Shown: piece by piece, positions 25,161-50,626 of the stretch
Numbering within the stretch: the first letter of the stretch is position 1
Layout: every line of letters begins with the position of its first letter
DNA from: Chrysomallon squamiferum
Taxonomy: Eukaryota > Mollusca > Gastropoda > Neomphalida > Peltospiridae
Direction: 5' to 3'
DNA length: 62,000 bases
Assembly (NCBI GenBank): GCA_012295275.1
Contig: CM022673.1
Location: 26,274,761 to 26,336,760 of the forward strand
Notes under the pieces: generated by a model
Database searches by the model: none
Seen by the model: the letters and a program-made list of their open reading frames with translations, nothing else
What the model was told of the DNA's origin: nothing
Program-made: the position numbers and the translations under genes

Positions 25161-25740
25161 CAGGTCCTTATACATCATAATTACTTCCGATATTAATATC
25201 GATAACATTCGTATCAAACTCGCATTTCGGAGCAGCATTCTTCCAATTATTCTTTGATAAAAGCTTTCTAATTTGAGTACTGTATGTAATAAATTGTGTG
25301 CCCTGAAGATCACTGGTCGTGTTATGAACAATGCGTGGTGGACTTCCCTGGGCGTGTTATTGATTATGAGTTGTTCATTTAGAAGTTAATAAGAAATGAC
25401 TACCTTTATTTCGTTCTGCGAGCAACTAAGACACTGCTAGTAGGAGAATCAACAGTATAACAGCTAGTGGTGACCTGAACTGCTGTAATGTAGAAATAAC
25501 TCTCAGCAGCTGTGACAGTTTAAAATCATGAAATGTGACGCATTGTTAACCTACAGCAGAGTATAATTAATGTCTGTTCGTTGGATCTACCGTATGAATG
25601 CATATATGTAACTTCTTTTTTCCTTTGGTTTTTTGTTGGGTTTTGGGGGGTTTTTTTTAGATGGTTTATTTTTATATGTATTCTAGTGAATGGTAAATGA
25701 TCAGCAGAATTTAAGAAAAGTGTTTCAAGTACTTTCAAGC
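25157..25740. other. Unique sequence; no gene seen
   Basis: No recognised coding or RNA gene. It contains a G-rich run near 25632-25650. Confidence 0.5.
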
Positions 25741-26260
25741 ACATACATCGACACATATACTTAAACACACACAAACACATACATAGCATGCAAATGCATG
25801 GATACACAAATCCTTACATACATACAAACATTCATATACATGCATGCACACACATACATATACACATACATAAACACATACAAACATTCATATACATGCA
25901 TGCACACATATACACATACATAAACACATACTCACACACACATACACATACACACACACAGACACAAACACACAAACACACACACACACATATATTTATA
26001 CAACAACAAAAACAAAAAGTTGGCTTGAGGTCTCTGTGGAATGACTTCGACATTTGTGAGGTCTTCATTCTCCTGTAACACTGCGGATCATAATCAGATG
26101 TAACATAAAACAGAGAATATTCATACTTAAATACATATGTACGTATACACACGCATACTCACACACACATTCACATTCACACACACACACACACACAAAC
26201 ACACACACTCACACATTCAAACACACAAACACAAACACACACAAACAAACAGAAGCACAT
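25741..26260. repeat. (CA)n/(CATA)n arrays with unique spacer
   Basis: Imperfect ACAT and CA repeats at 25741-25992 include a duplicated segment ACATTCATATACATGCATGC. A second (CA)n array lies at 26150-26255. Confidence 0.85.
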
Positions 26261-26359
26261 ACGCTTAGGAACGTACGCTTGCACTCTTTATTGCACCACA
26301 TAACAAAAGCTGTAAAACGCAGACTGTTGATTACCACTTGAAAATACAGTGCCACTGAA

Positions 26360-26360
26360 A

Positions 26361-26405
<45 letters not shown>
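26360..26405. repeat. Poly-A tract
   Basis: About 46 consecutive A. This could be the tail of an old retroposed copy, but no upstream element is recognised. Confidence 0.9.
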
Positions 26406-26407
<2 letters not shown>

Positions 26408-27145
26408 CCGATTTTGCAAAGCGTCTCCAGCAATGAAACACGTTTGATGTTAACCCCGGCTCGGTGAAACTGTCAGCAATGAACTCTTTGTCAGATGATG
26501 TACAGGGCTGCGTTTAGAAAATAATGAAACAACAGCTTAGGGTTCCCAAGGGACAAAAGGAAATCTTTAACATGGTCATACAGGAAAATGAGCCGAATAT
26601 CGTATAATTGCCAATCCCGAATGAAGTGGAAAAATAGCAAATCAAATTCGATTTCAAAAGGTGACGTTGTTCTGAATACCGAAGTGCGCTCTGTAAGCAG
26701 ACGACAAGAGCCAAGATGTCAGACAAAGTTACAAGTTTTTTTTTTTTTTTTCTTTTTTATTGAAGAAGAATTAATTAGGAAAAAGGAAAAAAAAATAAAA
26801 TAATAATAAAATAAATAAATAAAGAAAAAAATAATGATAACTGTCTTAGCTTTATTCCGATAGATATTTCACGACAGGAATTTACGTTTGTCGACCGAAC
26901 GAATCTTTGACGCTTCGTCATATTTTTGTGCTAACGGTTATTACGTGTCAAGCATGTTGGGTTTTCAGTAATAAATACCGTATCAGAGAAAACTCGATGC
27001 CAGTATTCTAATGGCTGCTGTTATCGAAAGCCACGAGGGAACTTAATTTTCACCTTTCCGCATAAACCCGACGTGGTGGGGGGGGTGGTTCTCGCTGAAA
27101 AGGGGAAATAACTCAATGAGAAGAACTGAGCCCGAGGAAAACGTG
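26406..27145. other. Low-repeat block; no gene assigned
   Basis: Two unique, GC-richer stretches (26406-26730 and 26850-27140) are separated by A-rich sequence. The second has a dispersed AGGGGAAATAACTCA motif at 27101-27115. They may be regulatory; no protein domain is visible. Confidence 0.35.
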
Positions 27146-28070
27146 CAGTTTTTTTTTTTTTTTTTTTTTTTCGTTGTTATTTTTTCACTGAAGTGAAGTT
27201 CATCTGACTTATTGAAAGTTAAAGTCCTCGTTATAGCAATTCAGTTAACTTCTCTTTTTTCATTTTTCCTTTTTTTTTTCTTTTTTCTTATACACTTAGC
27301 ATTTAAAGCAGATTCAACATTCCATTTATTAAACCACTAACCGTTTTTATCGCGATAATTGTATTAAATTTCTGCAAGATGAAGATAATAGATCTTAATG
27401 AACGCAAAAGAAAAACATTCACACAAAAAAAAATTAAAAAATAAAAACGAGAGAGATTAATAAAATTTCAAAAAAAAAAAAATTAAAAAATTAAAAATAA
27501 AAAAGGTTTCACCCCAAAAAATGCATAACTTTCCAAAAATAAAAATTAAAAATTAAAATTAAAAAAAATTAAATAAATTTAAAATATTTTTTTAAAAATC
27601 CATGAAAAAAAGAAAAATCAATAGTTACATAAAAACAATCTTGTCAAAATCAATAATTACACCAAATTTCATCTTTACCTGTCATCTAACCACAGAAGCT
27701 TGAACACGTAAAACGACAAAAGACTTTGTCAAGTGATTCTTCAAAGAAATCAGCAATTTTCGAGTGCCATTATCTGGAACAAAAGCCCGTGTCAAAGATT
27801 TCATGAAAGAATTACAACGTAAGTCTCTGGTTTCGCCCACTTATTTTTCTACATGACATAATTAAGCAACAAACTAAATAATGAAGTATCATCGAACCCT
27901 CTCTTCGAACTTCTGTCATCAATCAAAAGTTTTCCTTCACGACAAAAAAAAAAAATTCTGGAAACGTGATTACAACTTCTAAATTTATAACAGAATTAAA
28001 TATACTAGGAATACTGATCGTTCCACTTTGATAATTATTTTTTTTTTAAAAATCAAAAATCAGAAGTCAA
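27146..28070. other. AT-rich sequence with homopolymers; no gene seen
   Basis: Poly-T at 27148-27172 and A-rich AAAATTAAAA low-complexity sequence at 27425-27605, then ordinary AT-rich DNA. Confidence 0.6.
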
Positions 28071-28079
28071 AAATAATAG

Positions 28080-28080
<1 letters not shown>

Positions 28081-28174
<94 letters not shown>

Positions 28175-28313
28175 AATTTTTAAATTATTATTAATATTAA
28201 TTATTAATTTTTTATTATTATTAATTATTATTATTATTGATATTGATATTATTATTATTATTTCTGATATTATTATTAATTATTAATTATTATTATTATT
28301 GTTGATATTATTA

Positions 28314-28353
<40 letters not shown>

Positions 28354-28370
28354 TATTATTATTATAAAAT
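28081..28370. repeat. (TAA)n-(TTA)n palindromic AT block
   Basis: (AAT)n at 28083-28122 is directly followed by (ATT)n at 28122-28170, giving a perfect hairpin potential. TTA/TTAAT-rich sequence continues to about 28370. Confidence 0.9.
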
Positions 28371-29345
28371 GACAAATCATTTGAAGATTAATCCCTTTCA
28401 TGTAAACGATTCTTAACGTAACTTATATATAGTGTTATTGCACTATTTAAATTAATTTTAAATCTATTTATGTATTTATTGATTTCAGGAAAATCGACAT
28501 TCATAGTTACAACAGCAGCAAAAAAGAATAATAATAATCTAGCATACGTATCTTTTCTGTGGAAAATAACATTTGTTTACTAAAAATTATAAAAAAAGAA
28601 ATTTATTTTTGATTTAAAATATAATAATTACAATAAACGGAAATAACATGTTTTGATGTATTTTTTATTTAGAAATGTTGTGATAAGTTTTTTCATTGTA
28701 TTGCAGGCATCTTATAATTTGTATATCTTTTCTTCTTTTTTTTTTATTCATTTATTTATTTTTGTTGATAAATGTGTTTTCAAAAGAATATAAAAAAAAA
28801 AAAAAAAAAAAAAGTCATTTCTACACAATGCTATCACTTTAAAATATGATATCTTTATTGTGTGCAATACCAAAAGCATATAACTCAAACTTCTTAATAA
28901 AACAGAAACGAGGAAGTCCAGAAATAATTCTGAGAATAATTCTTTCCTCTGGTATTTAATTAAAACACAAACTGCACTCTTTTTGAGATACCCTTTTTGT
29001 ACTAAATATTAAAAAACCAGGAGCTTATGTATCGGTTTATTATCCTTTTGTCTTGACGCTATCACCTTTAGTGTCACCGCTTCTTTCAATAAACAACAAA
29101 GTGCAAACCAGCCGACAGTCTATTACAAACTGCCGTGAAATATCAGTAATCGTCTTCTTATTATTTATTACACAGGGTCTCACTCCTTTATTTAATTCTT
29201 TGAAATCTTGATTTTATTTTTTATTATTATTTTTTTTTTTTAGCCTCGCTCTCATTCAACTACATATTACGTCTGTTGCGTGAAAACTGGTTGGAGCACC
29301 GCAAAGGCGGGATTAACAGACATCCGTCTTATCTTCGTTTTCATT

Positions 29346-29376
<31 letters not shown>

Positions 29377-29400
29377 CTGGTTCTATTTCTGATAGGTCGT
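28371..29400. other. AT-rich intergenic DNA; no gene seen
   Basis: Poly-A at 28792-28813 and poly-T at 29349-29376 are present. No recognised coding region. Confidence 0.55.
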
Positions 29401-29439
29401 TGCTGCTTTAACTCTTTCAGTTCTATAAGCAGAAACGAG

Positions 29440-29616
29440 TCGACGGTGGGAGGAGGCACTTATCGATTTGTAGCGACTCCGCGCGCGCCAATGTTACTTT
29501 CGCTGCAGCAAATTGGCGAACACCTATAATTGAGTTAAACTGTATGCTTTTCTTTTCTCGTTATCGTCGTCCAGTAGTCACCAAGTGCCAAATGGAGTAA
29601 TGATGAGTAACCTAAG
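29440..29616 (+). promoter_or_regulatory. Probable promoter and non-coding first exon of the amine receptor
   Basis: A CpG-bearing patch (GACTCCGCGCGCGCCAATG, near 29475) holds a CCAAT box. An inverted ATTGG and a TATAATTG sequence follow within 60 bp. The patch is followed by a segment ending in CCTAAG|GTAAGA, a strong splice donor at 29617. Spliced to the acceptor at 31012 it would supply the 5' leader of the receptor. It contains stop codons, so it is non-coding. No transcript evidence is available; the link is inferred from position, strand and splice sites. Confidence 0.4.
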
Positions 29617-29817
29617 GTAAGATTTGTTTGTTTTGAGAGTTTTTCTTTCGTTCATTTTTTTTTTCTTCCTCTGTTTGTTTGTTTGTGTGTTGTTGTTGTT
29701 TGTTTTGTTTTGTTTTTTTCAGTCGAACTGTCGCTAATTAATTAAGTAACGAAGTAAATCTTTGCTTACCGAAATTGTATAAATCTTTATCTAAAGGTAT
29801 GTTTATCTCTGTTTAGT

Positions 29818-29848
<31 letters not shown>

Positions 29849-30787
29849 TGGTAGTAGGTGTCTGTAGTTTTGTCTGTCTATCTACCTGACTGTTTGTTTT
29901 TCTGCCTCTATTTCTAGTTATGTTTCTGTGTGTGTGGGGGTGTATATTATTATATTGATCTGTATTTATCTGTTTATCTGTAAGTTTAACTCTTTGTCTA
30001 TCTGTTTGTCTGTCAGTGGGTCCATCTGTCTATCAGTCTATTGTTTGTTTATGTGTTTATAATTTTCTGTCTGCATGCTTATTGTATTTTTCTATCTCTG
30101 TTTTCATCTTACTCTCTTTCATTCCCTCTTTACTCTGCCTTATTCTGTACCTCTCCATTTGACTGTATGTATCTCTGATTGATTGTATGTCTGTGTTTCC
30201 TATGTGTATCTGTCTGACTGTCTGGCTTATATTTAATCTCTGTGTCTGATTTAAGTATATTTGTTACTGTTTTGTTTGATTGTGTGTCTGTATCTCTGCT
30301 TCTCTGTGGCTCTGTTACACTCTTTGTCTGAACGTACTGCTCATTCAGTCTGTCTGGTTTCGCGATCAAGAATAACTGTGTTTCTTGTCCGTCTGATTGG
30401 TACGTCTGTTTGTCTAATTGTACGTCTTTCTGTTTGGCTGTATATCATTGTCTGTTTGTGTGTCTTTGTGACAAAACGTCAAACATGCAAACCAAGCACC
30501 AACTTATAAATACAGAGCAACAACAATGCTGGTCTGTGTTTTCATCCTGTAAATTTCTTTGTACACATCTACCCTTCATTATCTTCATACATCACGAACA
30601 TCACGTTCGTAAAGAATAATATGGTCCATTGTAGTGAACAGGTGATAAGGCACAGGTTCTTTTAGATCATGGGACCATACTAGTCTTTTATTTGCCTATA
30701 TTAGAATACGATAATAACTTTTTTTTTTTTTTTTTTTTAAATCAACAGACAACATCTGATAAATATACGATTAAAAGTTATATTTTT

Positions 30788-30818
<31 letters not shown>

Positions 30819-31012
30819 TAATAATAATATTAATAATGATAATAAAAATAATAATAATGATAATAAATAATGATCATGACGATGATGATGATGATGATGA
30901 AAAGGATATTTTTGGAAAATATAATTATAAATATTTTTTAAAAAAAGCTAAAAAATGCCTGTTAAAATAAACACTAACTCATTTCTCTCATTATATACAT
31001 ATTCATATTCAG
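29617..31012 (+). other. Presumed 5' UTR intron with TCTG-rich tract
   Basis: The stretch contains (TA)n at 29820-29847, a long degenerate TCTG/TCTA-type tract (29850-30475) and (TAA)n/(GATGAT)n at 30788-30900. It ends in CATATTCAG at 31004-31012. Confidence 0.45.
30788..30928 (+). repeat. (TAA)n-(GAT)n-GAAAAGGATATTTTTGGAAAA block, copy 1
   Basis: A trinucleotide tract is followed by the unique core GAAAAGGATATTTTTGGAAA at 30899-30918 and ATAATTAT. A second copy lies at 42725-42850. Each core ends about 85 nt upstream of a splice acceptor of the amine receptor. Confidence 0.85.
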
Positions 31013-31066
31013 ACTTCACGCGACCAGGACTTTCAACGAACTCACGAAACCTCGCCGTTCTCGACA

Positions 31067-43589
<12,523 letters not shown>

Positions 43590-43602
43590 TGTCATTTGAA
43601 GA

Positions 43603-43608
43603 AATAAA
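43603..43608 (+). terminator. Possible polyadenylation signal of the amine receptor
   Basis: AATAAA begins 14 nt after the stop codon. In such AT-rich sequence this is weak evidence and a longer 3' UTR is possible. Confidence 0.3.
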
Positions 43609-45177
43609 ATAATTTAAAAAAAATAATAATAATAATAATAAAAAAAAGACTTTTTGGGCTAAATCTAGTGCACGTCATCACTTTACGACGACTATCATCG
43701 ACTGTGAGAATCGTTGGTATTGTTGTTATTGTTGCAGACGTCTGCTGAAGGTTTTTGTGTCATTAACGGCAGATACGACAATTCAGGAAAATGGCGGCCT
43801 CCGCCATTGTCGCAGATGATGTCTTCAAGACGAAATCAGATTCATTGTGAAGAAAAAAAAGTATAGATCGGCTAAAAAAAAAAAAAAGGAGGAAATACGC
43901 CAGTGTTGGAACCCATGCTGTATCCATGTTCGTACGTCAAATATAGAACACACAATACGAAAACTGTAAGTCATTACCATGGCGGATATTAAAGGCCTTG
44001 TTACAAAGTGCTCCAGCAAGGTGCACTTTCTAAGAAGTCTGCTGGTAGAGTTTGAAGGAAAACGTCAGAAACAAACAATAATAATAATTTAAAATAATGT
44101 CAGCCGATGAATCATAATTCACTACTTCAAATATGTAGTATTTGCGTCATGGTTTATTGTTTGAGAGCATCCATTCATATTTCATACTGCACAAACATGC
44201 ACAAGTTAAAACTGTTGAATATCCACTTAATTCTGTTAATGTAATGTATTAGCTAAACACGTTTTCTTTACATTTTTTAAAAGTCTGATAAAGCGAGTCA
44301 TTAAAACTCGCGTTTATTTTAGAAATATGTTGATTACTAACTGAAATTAGTTTTCGGAGTTTAAAACCTTGCATTGCACTGCCAGATTCACCAAGTACAA
44401 CTATAGGGCGTTTTTCTTCTTTTTAAATATAAATGGTTAACGGAATTAAAAAAGAAAAAGTTTTGAACGTAAATTAACGTTATTCCTATATATTTATTTG
44501 CTTGTGAAATAAATCACAACAAATACCATTTTATATTTTTTTTTTTTTTTTTTTTTTTTGTTGATCAAATGAATAACAGAACTGTTCTGTGTAAATGCAA
44601 TATGTTTGGCACTGTTATTGATGATACCTGAAAAATGTCAACCAAGCCCGGTTTCGTCCTAATGCTGTCAAAAAACCTGAATCAAATTCTGTTTTATACA
44701 AGAGCTCCCCGAAGACGTAAACCAAATTCTGTTTCACTGATGTTAATTTTCAGGTTGTTGCTCTGATATACAGTGGTACTTATTAATTTTATAACGACTA
44801 GCAAGAATTATGATCAAAAACTGTTTATGTGATGATTGGTGCTATCTGTGTAATAAATGTTGTAACAATTACTGTTTGGTTTAGTAACCTCATTGGTAAT
44901 AATAATAATAATAATAATAATAACAACAACAGCAACAACAACCACATCAACAACGTTGATAATAATAATAATGATGATGATGATGATGATGATGTTCACG
45001 ATACTCCTACAATTTATACTAATAAACGTAACCACCACAGTTGTATTAATATTAATATTATAATAACAATAAAGTATCTTTTGGTAAATCACTTGATGCC
45101 ATATTTTCCATAACATGGAAAAATACGTGAATCTTATGATGTTCCGAAGAATATTTTATGATAGTCTTTACAGTTTG

Positions 45178-45208
<31 letters not shown>

Positions 45209-46642
45209 GAAACGACGAAAAATATTTGTAAAAGCTTTTAGAAAGAATATTTCCCAAAATCCGCGTTCTCTGCTACATTTATCTGCCATTAACTTTAATA
45301 TAACGCAACAGACGAATACCAAAAATGAAATTATCTTTGAATTCATCACCCAACAACAACAACAACAAAAAAAATCACTTAACTTTTATTTTCAGACTAA
45401 ACAGCGAATCGTCTGTAAATAAGATTACATGGAACATTAATCTGTTTTCAAGAAGCGTATTTAATAATGTAGGAAGCGATGTAATTAACACTGTCAATGA
45501 ATCTCAATTGTATTCCTCCGAGGACGTCAGGCAGACCTGCTCTTGTTGGGCTCTTCATTTGCATGCGTCAACTGTCGCTTTCAGATTCACGAATGTAAAA
45601 GTATTTTCACGTGTTTGTCAGAAATCTCTGTTGTGGTTTTTTTTTGGTTGTTTTTTTTGTCGTGTTTTACTCTGTTGCTGTTTTGTTGGTTACTGGTTTG
45701 TTTTCATTTTATTACTGTTATTTTATTTGTTTGTTTGTTTGTTTGACTATTTTTAATTGTATTTGTTTGTTTATTTGTTGTTGTTGTTTGTTTTGTTTTG
45801 TTTTTTTTTTTGTTTATTTATTTTGTTTCATTTTATTTTAATGTTTTTGCGTTCTTTATTTACTTATTTATTTATTTTTTTTTTTTTTTTTTTTTTATAT
45901 TTATTTCCTATCTTTAATTTGTTCTAGATAATCGAAAATTTTTAATTATTCTATTTATTCATCTGCTTTAATTGGTTTTCAGTTTGTCTTACATATATGA
46001 ATCAAAAACCATACAAAAATAAACTAAAGTTCGTCAGCCAAATAATTCTGTCTTGGTCACTCAAAGCATGATTCTGTTTAGTCTGTCATTGATAGTAATA
46101 AGTGACAGTAAGAGAGGACAGGGGAAGTAACGAACTTTGGGCTCCCCAAAAAGCTCTGAATAGGAACACTTACGAGAATCAATCATTAACACAAATAATT
46201 TTTTACATAGCATAAAATTCAGAAAGATAGAGCATAATAAGTTCTAAACTTTCAAACAAAAAAAAAAGTATTTAGCACTAAGAATGTATCGAGATTTGAT
46301 CACCGATCCTACTAGTCTTAAAGCCGGGAGCTTAATCACTGGTCCATAATGCCCTGTTTTCGACGACCGCCAGTTGTCGAAGCTTCTTCCCGCGATCAAC
46401 AAGTACTTCTTGTTTCACGGCTGGTGGGCCAGATAAGAATTCATTGCGCTGTTACATGTCATTGCTTATTCGTACTGACAAGAGGAAGCTGTGTACATCT
46501 CTGATAGTGTGTTTAATGTTTATATAATTACAAGCCTTGATGAATGCCGAATGAAATTTTCAACGGTTTTTGCTAAGAAACGATCTCTGATAGTAGATCT
46601 AAAGATGCTTTGTAGCAGATTATCTCAAAATTGTTGTTATTC

Positions 46643-46681
<39 letters not shown>

Positions 46682-46920
46682 GTTTACTGCCACTTATAGG
46701 CAAGACTGTTCCAATTACTGAATGAAACTACAAAAATTTAAAATTTATTAGTGTTGTCTTGGGGTTTATAGTCATATGTAATAAGTTTATAAATAGGAAA
46801 TTGAAAAAGAAATTAGTATTTATTTTAAGTCAGTTATTATCAGATTATGAAAAACGACAAAATCATTTCGAATGTATCATCGAGTCATAATGTCTTTCTC
46901 TTATAAATATAAAAATAAAA
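43609..46920. other. Intergenic or 3' UTR DNA; no gene seen
   Basis: Contains (AAT)n near 43622-43640, poly-T at 44539-44559, a (TAA)n-(CAA)n-(GAT)n tract at 44896-44993, poly-A at 45178-45207, T/G-rich low-complexity sequence at 45640-45900 and poly-T at 46645-46676. No recognised coding region. Confidence 0.6.
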
Positions 46921-46937
46921 CATACACATCTAAATAA

Positions 46938-47073
46938 ATCATTATTATTATTATTACTATTATTATTACTATTACTATTACTTCTACTACTACTATTCCG
47001 GTTAACAAGTTTTGTTATTATTATTATTATTATTATCATCGTCATCTTCTTCATCATTATTATCTTCATCATT

Positions 47074-47163
<90 letters not shown>
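46938..47163. repeat. (ATT)n/(CAT)n trinucleotide block
   Basis: ATT, ACT, CTT and CAT units in series. (CAT)n at 47073-47105 is followed by (ATT)n to 47163. Confidence 0.9.
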
Positions 47164-47304
47164 GCAAGAGATTTTATTTGTTTTCTAACGAGTGTTTATT
47201 CGGTTGTGTTGTTTTGTTTATCTTATTTTACTCTGTTCGCGGATCGGTCACGCGAGTGCAGTCTTTACGCGATGCTGGACTCGTCCACGCGTTAGATGTT
47301 AGCG

Positions 47305-47393
47305 GGTCATCTTTAAATCAGTTTGTAAATTACCGTCTCGAGGAAAAATGTCGCCCGTAGACTACAACTCACCAAACTGATTTATAGATGACC
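47305..47393. repeat. Near-perfect 21-bp inverted repeat (hairpin)
   Basis: GGTCATCTTTAAATCAGTTT plus G at 47305-47325 pairs with 47373-47393, whose reverse complement differs at a single base. The 47-bp loop is unique sequence. It could be a small DNA-element remnant, a structured RNA or a miRNA-like precursor. The loop is long for a typical animal miRNA. Confidence 0.7.
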
Positions 47394-47772
47394 TTTTGCC
47401 CTTTCTTGGGTCACATTTCTCTGCCAGTAGTAACAGAAATAATATTCAACAAAAATAAATATGATAAAACGGAAACGAGGTTGTTCGCTTCGGTTTAGCA
47501 GATCTTTGAATATAACGTTTATCAAACCAAACTGAAAAATTTTGACGAAGAAAAATAATTCCTTCGTTGATTTTATTCATTTTAATCACAAATAAGAATT
47601 CAGAGATGAATGTTTTATGCGGCATAGCGAAAATAATCAACTCTTTCTTTTTCTTTTTTTTTTCCTTGGGTGGGAGGGTATCTTATAAGTTATATAGGCT
47701 ACTACTGTTGGGAATTTGCCGGTCATAGAAGTCATAAATAACTAGTGATTTACAAACAAGGACACCTTAGAC

Positions 47773-48049
47773 CAGGCATGGGCAACCTTTTTCAAGATTC
47801 GGGCCACATGAAACATGGTTATCATCCTCAGGCAGGTTGCAGGTACTAATTTAGGCGATTTTGTGTTTTTAACGTAGAATTTATTTTAAGAAATTTTTCA
47901 TTTTCATGTACTTCAGGAACTGTTATAATAAAAAAAAAATTACATGTGTTTTAGTATATTAGAAGGTACAATATAGACTCATTTTATAAAATTTGAATTA
48001 TTGTTATTTTCCTTCTGAAACTGGGCGGGCCGCAGTTTGCCCAGGACTG
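47773..48049. mobile_element. Non-autonomous hAT-like element (MITE), 277 bp
   Basis: It starts CAGGCATGGGCAACCTTTTT and ends GGGCCGCAGTTTGCCCAGGACTG. The ends are inverted copies over about 15 bp (CAGnCnTGGGCAAnCT), with the GGCC-containing subterminal sequence typical of hAT-type elements (for example vertebrate Charlie/MER families). Near-matching flanks (CTTAGAC left, CTTAAGAC right) may be a worn 8-bp target duplication. No transposase is present. Confidence 0.65.
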
Positions 48050-48189
48050 TCTTAAGACATCGTAGTCGGAATCACGTGGACAAAGATTTATCTCCCTTCC
48101 TCGGTTTTCCGGTAACGTGGATCAGCTTCTGTATCTTCTTTCTGTTTTTTCCATTTACCATTATTTCCGTTTTCTTTTATCTTTATTTT

Positions 48190-49503
48190 ATTTACTGATT
48201 TATTACTATTATTTTTTTTTTTTTTCCTTTGTTATGTTGTTGTTTTTTATAGCTATTTTATTATTATTATTATTATTTTTTTTTTTTTTTTTTTAACTAC
48301 ATCGTTGAAATCTAGTACCAAACCAATGTCTAACGAGCGATTTGTTTTAAAGTTATTACTCGATTCTGCGTGTGGGGGGTTGTTTTTAAAACAGATTTTA
48401 TCGTTAAATAAAACTGTACTTTAGCGACAATGAAGGATTACAGACTGATATGACTCTTTATACTCCTTTCACGTAACCAGTTCGGTTGATTCGTTACAGC
48501 TGCTTTATAGAATCATTGTAAAGAAACAAAACCAATTACATGTAATTTTACATATATGTGTTTATGATTAAACTAACAGTGTTGATACTAATTTCTCATT
48601 ACTAATTGCTGCTATATATTTTTGTAGATATTTATTAAGATATAATATACTGTTACGTATTGAATTTCTGTTACTGATTAAGAAATTAAGATAACTGTCA
48701 TATTGATACTTTTTACATATAAAACGATGTTTTTTTACCCGTCTTCTTGTGTATAAATGTTTTATAATTGTGTGTGAGCTAAGGATAAATAAATAGTGTT
48801 AAAAATAAATTGTGTTATTTTCACGTATATTTATCTACATTTATATTTATCTATCTCTCTGTCTAACTATCTGCACGTCTGTTTGACTGCCTGTCTAGTT
48901 GTCTAACTGTCCGTCTATCTATCTGTTTATCTGTTTATCGGTCTGTCTTTCTGTCTGTCTACCAATTTTACTTCTTATCTACATATAACATTTTTATGCC
49001 CATTTTATGAGAAGAAAAAAAGATACACATTATTTAAACGACTGAAATTAATAATTTCAAGTTTGTACATTCCTTTGATTTCATTTGCTGGTTGAAATAA
49101 TACGATGCTGTGTCACCTAGCAATCGGAAACAATTGAAAATTCAAAAAAGATTTTCTCTAATGACTTTATTTTAGTCCTGTTAAACATGCGTGAAGTGCC
49201 TGGATCTAAAATTACTTAACCGATCCATGTTACAATATATCACCACTCTGTATCTATGACAACCATTGTTTACTCTTAATGAGGAATGAAAAAAAGAGAA
49301 AAATTAAAGAAAATAGTATAGTTTTTTTTTTTAAATCGAATCGTTCGGTAATTTCAAGAAGAGAGAAATGCAGAGCTTGTCAATGAGATCAGAAAAAAAA
49401 AGAAAAAAAAAAGTTTCGTCTTCAGATTCAACAATGAATAGTTTTGACTTTGTTTTGTCTCCGTTTTCATTAAATTATATTGTTCTTTTTTTTTTTTTTT
49501 TCA

Positions 49504-49534
<31 letters not shown>

Positions 49535-49690
49535 TACATTTTCATGACATAAAATAGAAGAAAAAGTCAATTAATTAATGTTTGTAAAGAAGATAAATGC
49601 TGCACTAAATTTGTTCGAACTTATGGAGTGCAAAAAGACTAGAACTATATATATCCTTTATAAATAAACGACGACTACTATAAATTAAAA
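48190..49690. other. Intergenic DNA; no gene seen
   Basis: T-rich tracts at 48200-48290, a TCTG/TCTA-type stretch near 48850-48960, poly-T and (ATT)n at 49480-49535. No coding region was recognised. Confidence 0.55.
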
Positions 49691-49692
49691 GC

Positions 49693-49694
<2 letters not shown>

Positions 49695-49751
<57 letters not shown>

Positions 49752-49767
49752 TTGTTGTAATCTTCTT

Positions 49768-49804
<37 letters not shown>
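49695..49804. repeat. (GT)n and (TA)n microsatellites
   Basis: (GT)n at 49695-49747 and (TA)n at 49776-49805. Confidence 0.93.
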
Positions 49805-49809
<5 letters not shown>

Positions 49810-50593
49810 AAAACTAAAAAAAAGAAAACAAAAACAAAATAATTAAAATGTGATTATACTCTTAACCATTCACTAATTTTGCATGTTATATTTAGAAAAA
49901 TGCACGTCTGCACGTTGTCTAACACTTCGACTGCAGCACATTCTATAAATACGTGACAAGACACGGCGGTATGATTTATGAAATGCTAATTCTCAGGAGA
50001 TGCTAGTTAATCTTCATAAATAATTAAAAATATAAACGTCTGCACGATGCAAACAGGATTTTACCCAAACTAATTATTTGTTCATTTACGTAAAAGCTTT
50101 GGAATCAATTTTAACGGTATTTGCTTTCCAAGAGTGCACTACCCTTGAACGAGCATGTATTTTAATGACGATCTTTGTTACCAAAGTTTCTGTCTCGTTA
50201 CATCCGTACACTAACGAAGTGTAAATAGTGCACACACAAAAAAATGAGTGTCTGCGAATTTCAGTCATTACAAGAAAGAAAATAATTTATGCACTACGTT
50301 AAATTCTTCATGAGAAACCGAGCCGAGAAATAATAGACTGTTTCAGCATCAAAGAAATCTCTGGTGATGCGCATCATTGTGCTGTATTGTTTTCGCTCGA
50401 TGACGTCTTAATCTAGGGTCGTGTGCAATGAGTACGTGTGTTTGTTCATGTTTATATTTGTGTGTGTATACGTGTATGTATGTATGTGCGTACGTACGTG
50501 TTTGTGTTTACTACATTCAACATTTTTTAACAAAAGAGAAACAGACATATGGTCATCCACATTTCTCTGTTATGAAAATTTCAATGTATATTT

Positions 50594-50626
<33 letters not shown>

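Noticed and set aside
24198-25331. 377-codon minus-strand frame rich in SIYLSVCL
   Set aside because: Translation of the GATA/GACA and GA repeats; no unique protein segment or start context.
26360-26405. Retroposon tail
   Set aside because: A long poly-A alone is common in this window; no body of a LINE/SINE or target duplication was recognised.
46280-46400. tRNA-like B-box sequence (GAGATTTGATCACCGATCC region)
   Set aside because: No matching A box or cloverleaf could be built by eye; not called as tRNA or SINE.
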